A DNA stretch of 64,000 bases. It comes from Ascochyta rabiei. Taxonomy: Eukaryota; Ascomycota; Dothideomycetes; Pleosporales; Didymellaceae. Shown here in pieces: positions 1-10,374 of this stretch (position 1 is the stretch's first letter; each line of letters starts with the position of its first letter). The notes beneath the pieces are model-generated. The model was not told the DNA's origin, ran no database searches, and saw only the letters and a list, made by a program, of their open reading frames with translations. Both the position numbers and the translations under genes were made by a program. The DNA is taken from the NCBI RefSeq assembly GCF_004011695.2, contig NC_082419.1, positions 1,178,001 through 1,242,000 of the forward strand, read 5' to 3'.

Positions 1-1
1 G

Positions 2-662
2 TCAACTCCACCGCCCGATATAACGCGCAAAACCTTGGCCAACAGCGGCTTCGAAGACGGTCTCAGAGGCTGGCAGTTTCTCCTGACAGGAGGTACCTTC
101 GACGTAGCCACCACAAATCAGTCCCTGGAAGGTTGTTCTGCAGTGTAAGCTTTCCCCCTGTTACTCCTCCAAGCAGCACCTAAACCTTCAAAGCTCCGTC
201 AGACCAACCTCACCCCACACGGGCAAAAGGCGAGCAGTCACACTGCAGACTCGCATGACTAACTTGAATTCCTCCCATGAATGGTACACCGTTGAGCTCT
301 ACATTGGACACGCGAATATCACGCACAGCCCGCCCACTGGCACATCGCCCGTTATTTCGATGAGGTATAAGAACGCGATAAGCGGGGATATCGAGCGGTC
401 CACCAGCCTGTGCGGGTTTGCGCGTACGACCACGTTGAACGGCATCCCCCAGCCATGCAGGCTATTCGGGGCAGATGGCGCGCAGTACCAGAGTTACGGA
501 ATGGATGTCAGGGCGTTTGATAGCTCGCATGATCGGTATACGAACGCTACGGAGATGGAGATCTCGGTCGAGATTGCGTGGCCGGCTGGGGCGGTGGAAG
601 TGCCGGTTTATGTAGATGGGGTTGGGGTGTGGGAGATCAAATGGGGCTCGATCTCGCGTTGA
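2..662 (+). CDS. 3' part of a putative secreted or surface protein (carbohydrate-binding-like fold), 5' end outside window
   Basis: Two coding segments are visible. The first (from base 2) reads in one frame and holds a short N-S-G-F-E-D-G-x3-W motif, typical of jelly-roll carbohydrate-binding and similar adhesion domains in fungal secreted proteins. The second (about 249-662) ends at a TGA and holds several N-x-S/T sites and a W-E-I-K-W-G end. They are joined by an intron; a phase-0 junction is 143-248 with acceptor CTGCAG. A better donor (GTAAGC at 145) would need a weaker acceptor near 229, so the exact splice is uncertain. The motif is seen directly; assignment to a carbohydrate-binding family is inference from that motif alone. 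The start, any signal peptide and any catalytic domain lie left of the window. Confidence 0.55.
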
Positions 663-1207
663 TGCAGATTGGGTATGGGTGTCGATACCAACCGATCAAT
701 TGTAGACAGGTGGACGTGTTCGAACATCATTGTTGTCTTGGCCATGTAGAGGTCAAATTTCGCACGATTTTCTTGTGGAACACTCAAATTACCCTTTTAT
801 TTCAAAGCTGTGCGGACGCGTTGGCGAGAAGAGCGGTGCGTTGACCCGAGGCTTACGGGTGTGATCCTGGCCTGGTTTCGTGCATCGACCTTGCTTTCCA
901 ACCAGATCAAGACCGATGGCTTCGACACTTGCCCATACCTAGCCACTGGTCTTGACGTAAAGAGATAGCACCACGATGGGCAGCTTCGAGGTTGGCAGTA
1001 GGCGTGCAGGGCAGCAGGGGTAACGCGTCGAGAACAGAAGGAATCGGTCGGCGAGGGAAACACCGACTTGCCGAGGTTTGCGACTTTTGTTTCGATTGTG
1101 TATGCATGTGTGCATCTCTCCTTCACTACAGCCAACACTGCTTGCGCGACTCACGACTCCCGCCAGCAACAATATCATAGTCCGATTCACGGCCTGCAGA
1201 CGATGCA
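663..1207. other. Intergenic, no gene seen
   Basis: This holds the 3' flank of the partial gene and the upstream region of TAD3. Short reading frames occur on both strands, but none has a recognisable domain or a convincing start. No RNA gene or repeat was noticed. Confidence 0.6.
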
Positions 1208-2650
1208 ATGAGCGCCCTCGCGTCCCCCACCGGGCGTCTCGTCCCCTTGCGGACCAAAGACGAAGTGCGTGCCAGCCTGGAGACGCACGTGGTCTATGTC
1301 GTCGAAGTGCCAGCAAAGCATGCCAATGTCGTCAAGGAGTGAGCGGCTCGCTCCAGACACGGCCAATTGATGTCTGACTAACAGTGCAGTGTCGTGCAAG
1401 CAGCCATCCCGGACTTCAGGACGGCGGAGATCTCGCACCTGCGCCGCGTCGTGCAGTTCAAGTACCTGCCGGCCCACCTGCAGAAGCAGTTCTACCCGCC
1501 CGCGAGGCTCCCGAGAGGTGATGAGGACGATCCTGCACCAGCATCATTGTCCCCATCCACTGCATCGCTGCCCACTCCTCCATGTCCATGTCCATGTCCA
1601 CGTCCAAGTCCAAGTCCAAGTCTCTCGTCCACGTCCACATCCAGCCCCTCGTCCACGTCCACATCCACATCCAGCCCCTCGTCCAGTCCCACGGTCGACA
1701 ATGGCAGTGCGCCTGCTGCTGCCGAGGACGTTGCTAAAGACATGGATCTAGTGCGCTACTTCCTCCTCTGCCCCACCAGGCACATCCAGCATGCTGACCT
1801 GTTCGCCCTCCTCCGCAAGTGCCCGCCCTTCGACAACGGCAGGACAACGCCGCGCATCCTGTACGTCACCGTCCCGTCGCTAGCACCCATCTCCGCCGAG
1901 CAGTCTGAGCAGTGGAGCGAGCAGTACTGGCCCATTGCATACAAGAACACCAACCCATACGGACCACACCCGAGTCTCGTTTCACGCAACCAGGCAGAAA
2001 TCGAGGACAAGGCGGGCGACTGGCTCGCCCTCGCACGCTCGGCTGGAAAGTCTATCTCGGAGCAGTGTCTGGGCGAGTCGCTCGGCGTCGTTGTCATCGA
2101 CCAGACCAAGGGCACACCCGAGGTCATTGTCGTAGCGGGTGACTGCCGCTGGCGCTCGCCGACGGGCACCATTGAGCAGCACAAGGGCACCGGCAACGTC
2201 ATGGCCCACGCCGTCCACCGTGCCATCGCCATGGTTGCAAAGAAGCGACTTCGAGCTGCAGGCACCGACCCTGCCCTCCTCGACCGCTCGCTCTTCTGCG
2301 ACACGCCTCTCACCGAAGTCGAGAGGGAGTACTACGTCAAGGACAACATCAACCAGAGTGGCTACCTGTGCGTCGACCTCGACATCTACCTGACGAACGA
2401 GCCTTGTGTCATGTGCTCCATGGCCATTTTGCACTCGAGGTTTCGACGATGCATCTTTGCCAAGCGAATGCCTCTCACTGGCGGTATGACGTCCGACACG
2501 GCTGAGGGCAGTGCAACCCTCCAAGGCGGACTGAAGCATGGCATGTTCTGGCGACCGAGCGAGCTGAACTGGAAGTTCCTGGCGTGGGAGTACAAGGGGG
2601 ACGGAGCGGATACGACAGAAGCTGGCATCACGGACAACATACATGTTTAA
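1208..2650 (+). CDS. TAD3: tRNA-specific adenosine-34 deaminase, non-catalytic subunit Tad3
   Basis: With Tad2, Tad3 forms the heterodimer that deaminates A34 to inosine in tRNA anticodons. Exon 1 is 1208-1338 and exon 2 is 1390-2650, giving 463 residues; the 51-base intron has a GTGAGC donor and a TGCAG acceptor and joins in phase 2. The cytidine/deoxycytidylate deaminase zinc site is clear: His317 in a H-A-V motif, and Cys383 and Cys386 in P-C-V-M-C. Family knowledge: the active partner carries H-A-E, while Tad3 has replaced the proton-shuttling Glu by Val, exactly as seen here. The N-terminal third holds an unusual Pro/Ser/Thr tract coded by a short tandem repeat (1581-1688), likely a disordered linker. 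ATG 1208 is chosen because the upstream ATG at 1203 runs straight into a stop. Confidence 0.95.
1581..1688 (+). repeat. Coding hexamer-like tandem repeat in TAD3
   Basis: About 108 bases consist of degenerate copies of a CCATGT / CCAAGT / CCACGT type hexamer. They encode alternating Cys-Pro, Ser-Pro and Ser-Thr runs before the catalytic-fold domain. The repeat stays in frame, so length changes in multiples of six would be tolerated. Confidence 0.85.
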
Positions 2651-2958
2651 AAACGGCGTGACGATGGGATGTGGTGGTCACGTTGGATAGGCAGCATTAC
2701 ACGGCGCATTGGATTACCTGTTGTGTTGATTACAGTCAGAAGCGTACAAGGTTACGAGTCATGAGATACCCAGACATAGATATAGGAAGATCGAACGAAA
2801 CGTATTCACGGCTTTACAATCATGCTCTCCACATGCTGTCATGCTGTTATGCTGCGCACGTGCCTGCGCGTTTGGCTCAAATGTTAGCGCGTCAACGACG
2901 ATGTTGAACGTTCAACCGCGATCAACAGATCAACAGTCGGTGCTACCACACAACAACG
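2651..2958. other. Intergenic between TAD3 and ORC5
   Basis: The 308 bases hold the TAD3 3' flank and the ORC5 upstream region. Nothing further was recognised. Confidence 0.6.
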
Positions 2959-4476
2959 ATGTTGCCAGATGAGATCGTTACCCAGTTGACTGGCGAATTT
3001 GCATGTCGCGACCAGCAGATTCAGCATCTGGTAGCTCTGTACTCTGTAAACAGCCCATCCGTTACGCCATGTACACCACTAACAGACCAGGCGCATCTCC
3101 CCTCACCACCATTTGCCAACATCCATGGCCTGACAGCGACTGGCAAGTCGTCTATCCTACGCGCATACTTCCATCTTGCCCAAATACCACACACAGTCAT
3201 CAACGTTCGCGAATGCATAACTACACGGCACCTGCTCGAGCGCATTGTTGCAGCGTCTCTCGATGCGCTGGAGGAAGCTCATGACGAGAAGATAGACAGG
3301 AGACCATATGCGCGGACAGAAAATTTGAGTGCACTCTGTGTGAACTTACAAAAGATACTAAAAGGGAGAGGGAAATTCGTGCTGGTACTGGATGCCATCG
3401 ACAAGCTCAGAGAAGGTGGTGGTACACTCGTTGCAGCGCTGGGGAGACTGGGCGAGGCGGTCAGTTCGCCGCAGCTTCATCGAAGACTAGTACTGATGAT
3501 TGGATTTTAGATACCAAACCTGGCCCTGATCCTCACAACCACCCTTCCACTCGCACCTTCTCTCCGACACTCCTCATCCATACCCCACATCGCCTTTACT
3601 CCCTACACGCGTCCACAGCTACTCACCATCCTTGGAAAAAGGCCACCCAAAGTCTTTCTTACGCCGCCGTCTGCAGAGCAGTTTCCAGATTACACACCTG
3701 ATCTCGCGGCCGAAGATGACGCCTGGCTGTGGAACCGCTTCCTCGGTGCCGTCTATGACTCGCTTAGCAAACACACCGGCCGCGACTTGATCAGCTTCCG
3801 CGCGACCGCCCTACGGCTATGGAGAGACTTTGTCGCGCCTATCGTCAAAGGCGAATTTGGAACAAGAGACTTCTCGCGGCTCATGGTCAACAGACGGCAT
3901 CTCTTCCAAGGCGAAGAAGCTGTGCTCGACCGCATCATTACGCCGAAACCCCAGACCACGAACGGAGAAAACAAAGTCATAGTCACAAGAAAAACGGTGC
4001 CGGGCATCGTGCAGAATCTGCCGTTTTACACGACGCACCTCCTCATCGCAGCGTACCTCGCGAGCTACAACCCTGCGAGGACCGATGTGACATACTTTAT
4101 GAAGCACACAGACAAGCGCAAGAACAAGCGCCGCGCACCCGGCCCTGCCTCGCTCTCTACCACTTCCAAGGGCGGCGTCAAGCACCGCCGCATCCCACGC
4201 CATTTGCTCACACCCAGCCCCTTTTCGCTGGACAGACTGTTTGCTATCTTCAGAGCGTTGTTGGTGGATAGCGTGCCACAGACGGCAGATCTGTATACTA
4301 GTGTCGCCACGCTGACGAGTTTGAAACTGCTGGTCAGGACGGGCATCGGGGGCGCGAGCGATGCATTGGAAGCGGGCGGAAGATGGCGGGTGGGGTTTGG
4401 GTGGGAGTTCGTAAGGGGGCTGGGGAGGAGCGTTGGGGTTGAGGTGGGGGAGTATCTGGTGGGCGGTGTGGATTGA
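2959..4476 (+). CDS. ORC5: Origin recognition complex subunit 5
   Basis: Orc5 is an AAA+ subunit of the six-part complex that marks replication origins and loads MCM helicase in the nucleus. Exon 1 is 2959-3459 and exon 2 is 3511-4476 (51-base intron, GTCAGT donor, TTTTAG acceptor, phase 0), giving 488 residues, a normal length for fungal Orc5. Walker A is at residues 57-64 (G-L-T-A-T-G-K-S) and Walker B near Asp145 (L-V-L-D-A-I-D). The C-terminal part contains the Orc5-type stretch L-L-I-A-A-Y-L-A-S-Y-N-P followed by a basic K-R-K-N-K-R-R segment. Without splicing, exon 1 ends at a stop at the intron's 3' end (3508-3510), so the intron is needed. The gene converges on the DCAF4-like gene, with 89 bases between stop codons. 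Confidence 0.93.
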
Positions 4477-4565
4477 TTGTATTTCCACACTAGGCGTACT
4501 CTTGCTTTGTCTGATATACAATAGAGTATCGACTTTGTCTCATCGACGTTTGTATGTGGCCAGAA

Positions 4566-6092
4566 CTACCAAGCAAACGAAGCAATACTCCCACCCCAAG
4601 TACTCCACAAACCCAGCCTCCCATCCTCATCATCCATCCACTTCATATCCCGTATCTTTGCGTGTCCCACCGGCTTTCCCCCAGGCAGATCAAATTCTCT
4701 AACCGTCCTGCCCGTCCACAAGTTAGTCACCCTCACCGCCTTGTCGCAATTCGCACCATCCTGCGCAGCAGCAATCAGCCCCAGTCGCGCATTCACAGCA
4801 ACGTCTAGATCCAGATCATCAAGGTTCGTATGCTGATAGCTTAGTACGGGCTGACTCCATTTGGAAAACGCGGTGTTTGTCATTTTGCGCCGTCGCTTGT
4901 AGTCGTGGCCGCTTGGGTACAGCGTTTTGAAGTAGGCCTCGTTGTAGTGGTGATGTTTGGTGCTGGGCTTCCCGCCTCGCTCACGCGGGGTTGTCAGCCG
5001 GGGGCTGCGGATGTCGTATAGGAAGAGGGTATCTTGGAGTCCTGAACACACTAATCTTGTGGCGTCGTCGGCTCGCTTTAGTTTGCTGGTAGGATAGGGA
5101 TGCGTGAGGATGTGTGAGGTGCCTCCCGAGCGGGCGTCGTAGAGGTGTATTTTTCCATTTCGACACCCCAGGGCGATGGTGTTGTGGTTCAGCCATTCAA
5201 GAGAGAGGATGTCGGCGTGTAAATCGGGAAGGACCGTCTGCGAGTCCCAGGATCCCGAGGGTGAACGTGTGAAGAGGAGCAGGGATTGCTGTGCTGCGAC
5301 AGCAAGATGCTCTGTTTCGTTCGCTGCAACGGTGCTGGAGGGCTCTGGTAATGAGGAGAATGAAGGTGGCCGTGCAGCAGATGTCCAAATGGCAGAGCAG
5401 GCTTTTGGTGTAAAGACTTGCGATATGTGCGGGCCGTCGCGCTCGGGGTCGCTGAGCTGAATGATAGGTGGCCGGTCAGAGCCGATTGTCGTTACTGCGA
5501 GAGCGCCAGAGGTGGGCATGTACTGGAACGAAGAGACGGTGGAGGTTGTGCGAGAGATCTCGTCCCAGGGGTAGTATCCGTATCTTGATTTGGTGTCAAG
5601 AGCCCTCAACTTATCTTGTGAGTGTGAGCTATGCAGGTTTGCTGCTTGGTCGTCTCCGAGGAATTGACGTCGCTTGACTTTGTTCTCTCCGCAAACTGCA
5701 TAGATGGTTTTCGAGACTGGATCTTTGTCGAAGAAGCGAATCACTTCGTTGTTGGCGCTGCTGGTGACTGGTTTGAATGTGGCGCTCATGCCGGACATGC
5801 ATGCTTCTGGCCATATGTTCTGTAGGTAGAAAGACCTTCTCTTGAAACCAATCTCTCGCTCGAGATCGCAGTGAGTGAACTTGGCGGCATGTCGGCGAAC
5901 GACTCGCTCTTTCTGTATCCTGGTTGTCCTTGCTGTTGCCGCTTTCTGGACATTTTCTTTTCTCCTCTCCTTGATTAGATTGGAGGTCGAGTATTTGAGA
6001 TCAAGCCCTCGTGCCGCAGACTGGCTTTGGATTTTGAAGTACTTCTTCTTCTCCTGGTCGTAGTAGAAGCCGGGTATATGCTGGCCGTTCAT
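4566..6092 (-). CDS. DCAF4-like WD40-repeat protein
   Basis: Single-exon gene of 508 residues starting at ATG 6090-6092. The N-terminus has the short motif I-P-G-F-Y-Y-D-x-E-K-x-x-Y-F-K-I, which I associate with DDB1- and CUL4-associated factor 4 (WDR21) and its fungal relatives; a basic helical stretch follows. Blades of a beta-propeller are visible, for example I-A-L-G-C-R-N-G-K-I-H-L-Y-D-A-R and a later L-F-L-Y-D-I-R-S. The family is thought to act as a substrate receptor for the CUL4-DDB1 ubiquitin ligase; whether that holds in this fungus is inference. The gene is divergent from SelO, and the 353-base shared upstream region contains a 26-base tandem repeat. Confidence 0.8.
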   Translation of the reverse strand: MNGQHIPGFYYDQEKKKYFKIQSQSAARGLDLKYSTSNLIKERRKENVQKAATARTTRIQKERVVRRHAAKFTHCDLEREIGFKRRSFYLQNIWPEACMSGMSATFKPVTSSANNEVIRFFDKDPVSKTIYAVCGENKVKRRQFLGDDQAANLHSSHSQDKLRALDTKSRYGYYPWDEISRTTSTVSSFQYMPTSGALAVTTIGSDRPPIIQLSDPERDGPHISQVFTPKACSAIWTSAARPPSFSSLPEPSSTVAANETEHLAVAAQQSLLLFTRSPSGSWDSQTVLPDLHADILSLEWLNHNTIALGCRNGKIHLYDARSGGTSHILTHPYPTSKLKRADDATRLVCSGLQDTLFLYDIRSPRLTTPRERGGKPSTKHHHYNEAYFKTLYPSGHDYKRRRKMTNTAFSKWSQPVLSYQHTNLDDLDLDVAVNARLGLIAAAQDGANCDKAVRVTNLWTGRTVREFDLPGGKPVGHAKIRDMKWMDDEDGRLGLWSTWGGSIASFAW

Positions 6093-6445
6093 GCTGCTGC
6101 CGCAGTATTGAAGACGTGAATGTATCGTGATTGGCCGATGGATCAGCAGCGCGCAGACACGATTTACGCGAGTCAGTGAGTTGCGGACGGCCTATCGATA
6201 AGCAGATTCGCCGCGGCATGACGCCATTCCATGTCGGTCCAGGCACATCACTCTGACAGATGCTCGATGCTCGATGCTCTGCCATCTTTGGCCTTTCCCC
6301 TCCTTTTATTTCCTTTGCCTTTCCCCTCCTTTTATTTCCTTTGCCTTTCCCCTCCTTTTATTTCCTTTGCCTTTCCCCTCCTTCTTTTCCCTTTGCCTTT
6401 CTTATCTCCGAGTGTCAGACACATTCTTAGACATCTCGACAGCTC
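6093..6445. promoter_or_regulatory. Divergent upstream region of the DCAF4-like gene and SelO
   Basis: These 353 bases must carry both promoters. About 100 of them are a pyrimidine-rich 26-base tandem repeat on the SelO side (6291-6394). No specific factor site is claimed. Confidence 0.6.
6291..6394 (+). repeat. 26-base pyrimidine-rich tandem repeat, 4 units
   Basis: Units begin at 6291, 6317, 6343 and 6369. The first three are identical over the 26 bases (GCCTTTCCCC then TCCTTTTATTTCCTTT) and the fourth differs at a few positions; a partial fifth follows. The repeat ends about 50 bases before the SelO start, so it may lie in the 5' UTR or core promoter as a CT-rich tract. Confidence 0.9.
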
Positions 6446-8451
6446 ATGCTTTGCCTCTCTCGACGTTCAAAGCCCTTGACGTCTGGCAACCCACTTTTTG
6501 CAGCCAACCCGGCAAGACACCCGCACACCTCGACGCGCCTCAGCCAAGCCATGGCGCATCTCGCCAGCTCCTGGCCTAAAGGCGAGCATACGCTGCAGTC
6601 ACTGCCCAAGTCGAATGTTTTCACCCAGAATCTGCCTCCAGACGCCGCCTTCCCCACTCCAGAAGACTCGCACCAAGCGCCCCGACAGACACTTGGGCCG
6701 CGCATGGTCAAGGAGGCGCTGTACACATACGTGAGGCCAGACCCTCAGGGAGAACCGGAGCTCCTAGGTGTTAGTCAGCGCGCGCTGCAGGATCTTGGAC
6801 TGAAGGAGGAGGAGGCGCAGACGGAAGAGTTCAAGCAGCTGGTCGCTGGCACCAAGATCCTCACATGGAACGCGGAGAAGCCCGACGAGGGCATCTATCC
6901 CTGGGCGCAATGCTACGGCGGCTACCAATTCGGGCAGTGGGCCGGACAGCTAGGTGACGGGCGAGCCATCTCGCTGTTCGAAGCTACCAACCCAGCGACC
7001 AACACGCGCTACGAGATCCAGCTCAAGGGCGCTGGACGCACGCCGTACTCGCGATTTGCCGACGGAAGAGCTGTGCTGCGCTCATCCATCCGTGAATTCG
7101 TCGTCTCAGAGTACCTCCATGCGATTGGCATTCCTTCGACACGAGCGCTCGCGCTTACCTTGAACAAAGGCACCAAGATCATGCGCGAGCGATCCGAGCC
7201 CGGCGCAATCGTCACACGTTTCGCGCAGAGCTGGATTCGATTCGGAACGTTCGACCTCCAACGTATGCGCGGCGATCGTGAGACACTACGCACGTTGGCC
7301 GACTACACGGCCGAGCATGTCTACAGCGGATGGGACAAGCTGCCTTCGAAGCTGCCCGCTGGTGACGCAAAGACCACGCACACCGATACCAAGACGGGCG
7401 TTGCAAAAGATAGCATCGAGGGCGAGGGCCTCGAGGAGGGGAACCGCTACACACGTCTTTACCGCGCTGTCATTCGCAACAACGCTGCTACAGTCGCCAA
7501 GTGGCAAGCGTACGGCTTCATGAACGGCGTGCTCAACACTGACAACACATCCATCCTCGGTCTGAGCATCGACTTTGGGCCCTTTGCCTTCCTCGATACT
7601 TTCGATCCAACATACACACCTAACCACGACGACCACGCACTGCGCTACAGCTACCGCAACCAGCCAACCATCATCTGGTGGAATCTCGTCCGTCTAGGAG
7701 AGGCTTTGGGCGAGCTGATGGGCGCAGGCTCCAACGTGGACACTGCCGAGTTTGTAGACAAGGGCGTCAGTGAAGCCGACTCTGGAGATCTAGTCAAGCG
7801 CGCAGAAGGCATCATCGAGCGGGCTGGCGAGGAGTACAAGGCCGTGTTTTTATCCGAATACAAGCGTCTCATGACGGCGCGTCTCGGACTGAAGTCACAA
7901 CAAGACAGCGACTTCGATTCGCTGTTCTCGGAATTGCTTGACATTCTTCAGTTATATGAGTTGGACTTCCACCATGCGTTCCGCAGACTCTCAAGTTTGA
8001 GCCAGAAGGGGTTGGACGAAGAGTCGAACAGGAAGAACGCAGCAGACATCTTCTTCCGTAACGACAACTTGCCAAAACATAATGCAGACTCGCGGATTCG
8101 TATTGCCAAGTGGCTCGAGAAGTGGTCGGCGCGAGTCAAGGAGGATTGGGGTGAGGATGACAGTGGGCGACAAGAGGCTATGATGGCTGTCAACCCAAAC
8201 GTAAGCACCTCTCTGTTTGAATTTATATTCTGCGCTGATTTTGTTTGCAGTTTGTTCCTCGATCATGGATCCTTGACGAGCTGATTGACCGCGTGGAGAA
8301 GAAGGGCGAGCGTGAGATCTTGACACAGCTCATGAAGCTGAACCTCGATCCTTTCTCAGAGGAGTGGGGGTGGGACGCGGAGGAAGAGCAGAGGTTTGTC
8401 GGCGATGTACCGAAGTTCAAGGGTATGATGCAGTGTAGCTGTAGTTCGTAG
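6446..8451 (+). CDS. FMP40: Protein adenylyltransferase SelO (YdiU family), mitochondrial
   Basis: SelO is a pseudokinase-fold enzyme that transfers AMP to Ser/Thr/Tyr of target proteins; in fungi it is mitochondrial and linked to redox control. Exons are 6446-8200 and 8251-8451 (50-base intron, phase 0), giving 651 residues. Visible family motifs: G-G-Y-Q-F-G-Q-W-A-G-Q-L-G-D-G-R near residues 158-173, L-K-G-A-G-R-T-P-Y-S-R-F at 193-204, the metal site G-V-L-N-T-D-N at 361-367 and D-F-G-P at 376-379. The first 35 residues are basic and hydroxylated, like a mitochondrial presequence; a second in-frame ATG at 6551 could give a shorter form. The C-terminus is C-S-C-S-S: Cys sits where animal SelO has selenocysteine. 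Confidence 0.95.
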
Positions 8452-9570
8452 GGTCGGTCCTACCATTTTGTCTCTCCGAGACAAAGATTTATACTACATG
8501 GTAACTTGTACCATTGCATTTATGCATGCTATAAAAGAGATGATATGACACGTACTCGACGACATTGACCCGTAAACCTTGCCATTATGCCATTATCCAG
8601 TTCACGTTCCTCTCTGCTACATCCTATTACCCTTAACTTATTGTAGTCTTCGTCAGGTCCCAGCTTAATAGACTAAAACGCTAGCCCTTTGTCCTCGCAA
8701 ATATCCATCATGATGTCCCGCAACTACTTTCTCCATTAAACTCCGATAGATGCGCTCAACCACAATCCAATCCATTTCAAATCAAGGGTACACATCTTCT
8801 ACGCCGCTTTCTCTATCCAAGACCGAAGTTCCTCGAATATCTAATATCCATCAAAGATCTTGCCATTCCGACTTTGCAAACATCCCTTATGCAGATTCAT
8901 TCTAGGCTAGAAGGTAGTACTCCCTATGCTCTTTAGCTTCGTAGACGCACGTGTCGAGTTTCAAGACTTGCGATTGAAGAAGTGGAAGACTATCTTAGGA
9001 GGGTTGTAGTCTGATTGGGTAACGCTGAATCCAGTGAGAAACTCCTGAGATTTGGACAATATATCACAACCGTAGTGACTACGATATCAATCATGTCCGG
9101 ACCACCTTGCCCCGACTTCTATTCTGGCTCAGACAGCCCGAGGCCACGCATTGCTTTCTGCAGCAGAGATTGAATCCTGGCAGCATTCAAATTCACCCTT
9201 AACTTTGCTTCAGGCCGGCCATGCGTAGTCTTCCTTGAATGGTCTGATGCTTGTGCCCAAAATTGTATTGCGAATCACCTCTTCCGCGAAACTGTAAATC
9301 TTCTCCCATTAATTCGTTGTGCCAGTCACGTGTGGGGCCATCGATAGTAATTAGAGCTGGACAAAGCCTGGCTTGTCGGAAGCGGCACAGAATGTAGGAC
9401 GGTCCGCCAATATAGCCTTCAGAAATTGTGCTACGACAACGACGGGTCAGACCAGGATATTCTTTTTTTGTGCTCTACAATTACAGATGAACGTATTGTG
9501 AAACACTGGAATCATCGTGATCAATACATCCTTGCTATGGTAGATCAAACTAAGCCTTCCTAAAACCTGC
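8452..9570. other. 1.1 kb intergenic region, no gene seen
   Basis: The region is moderately AT-rich, has no sizeable reading frame and contains no repeat or RNA gene that I could recognise. It separates the 3' end of SelO from the 3' end of the convergent small secreted protein gene. Confidence 0.6.
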
Positions 9571-10256
9571 TCAGAATGCATCGCCCAGTAAACCAAGCGA
9601 TGGAGTCTGCAAACCGGAGACTCCCAGAGCCAGCGCAGTAAGCAGTGAATCCAGTAGCGCGATAACACCAATAAGCACTACGTCAAGTGCCAACTCAACT
9701 GCGAGGATCAACAGTGACAGGGCAGCCGTCAATGAATTCAAGAAGACTATAAGTCCAGCGAGTCCGAGAATATGAACTGCAGCAGTAACTGTTGCAAATA
9801 TCTCGACGATGATCAGAGCAAGAAGTGCGCCATCGGCAATAAGCTGGCGCTTCTCCTTGGGCTGGGAGTCAACACCCGTGGGTTCGGCGTCGAAATCAAG
9901 ATCTGCGCTTACAGAGCGCTTTGCAGATGTGGATTTGAATGGTGGAAGCGTTTTGACGTTGTTGGTGGTCGCCGTGATAGCAGCGGTGATGAGGTTAATC
10001 TGTGCCCCGACTTGGGCTGTCGCAGCGGTCTTTTCCAAAACAGAGGAAGATGCAGAGAGGGGCGCAAGAGTGATATCTGAGATTTTTAGATCGAGTTTGG
10101 GAAGAGACGGGAGAACTTACTAATAGCCCCTGTGTAGGTTTGCACAGTAGCGTAGAGATCAGTGAGGAGACTGACAGCGTCGGCACGTTTTGAGAGCACA
10201 GGGCTAGCAATGGAGACGCTGCCGAATGCGAGTATTGAAAAATGCGAGAAGCGCAT
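9571..10256 (-). CDS. Small hydrophobic secreted protein of unknown function
   Basis: Exon 1 is 10256-10121 and exon 2 is 10076-9571 on the minus strand (44-base intron, GTAAGT donor, phase 1), giving 213 residues. The N-terminus is a classic signal peptide ending near a Ser-Pro, followed by a dibasic Lys-Arg at 23-24. Two more Lys-Arg pairs, at 98-99 and 121-122, could be Kex2 sites. The last 80 residues (about 126-205) are almost wholly Ala/Leu/Ile/Val with few charges, as three or four hydrophobic helices. The N-terminal half loosely recalls HsbA-like cell-wall proteins (T-V-Q-T-Y-T-G-A-I pattern), but that is weak. Function unknown; location in membrane or cell surface is inference. Confidence 0.75.
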
Positions 10257-10366
10257 GGTTACGAATGTGCGGATGTGATTGTAGTAAGAATGTATGCGAG
10301 CGAGCGGAGCAAACAGTTATGTTGTCTTTCATAGTGTCTTTTGAGGATATCAGTGATGACTTGGTG

Positions 10367-10374
10367 ATTTTATA
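10367..10374 (-). promoter_or_regulatory. Probable TATA box of the small secreted protein gene
   Basis: On the minus strand this reads TATAAAAT, with the start codon about 110 bases downstream at 10256. The spacing fits a fungal core promoter with a modest 5' leader. Confidence 0.5.

Noticed and set aside
1756..2644. Long antisense frames within TAD3
   Set aside because: They are shadows of the GC-rich coding sequence, with no domain or start context.
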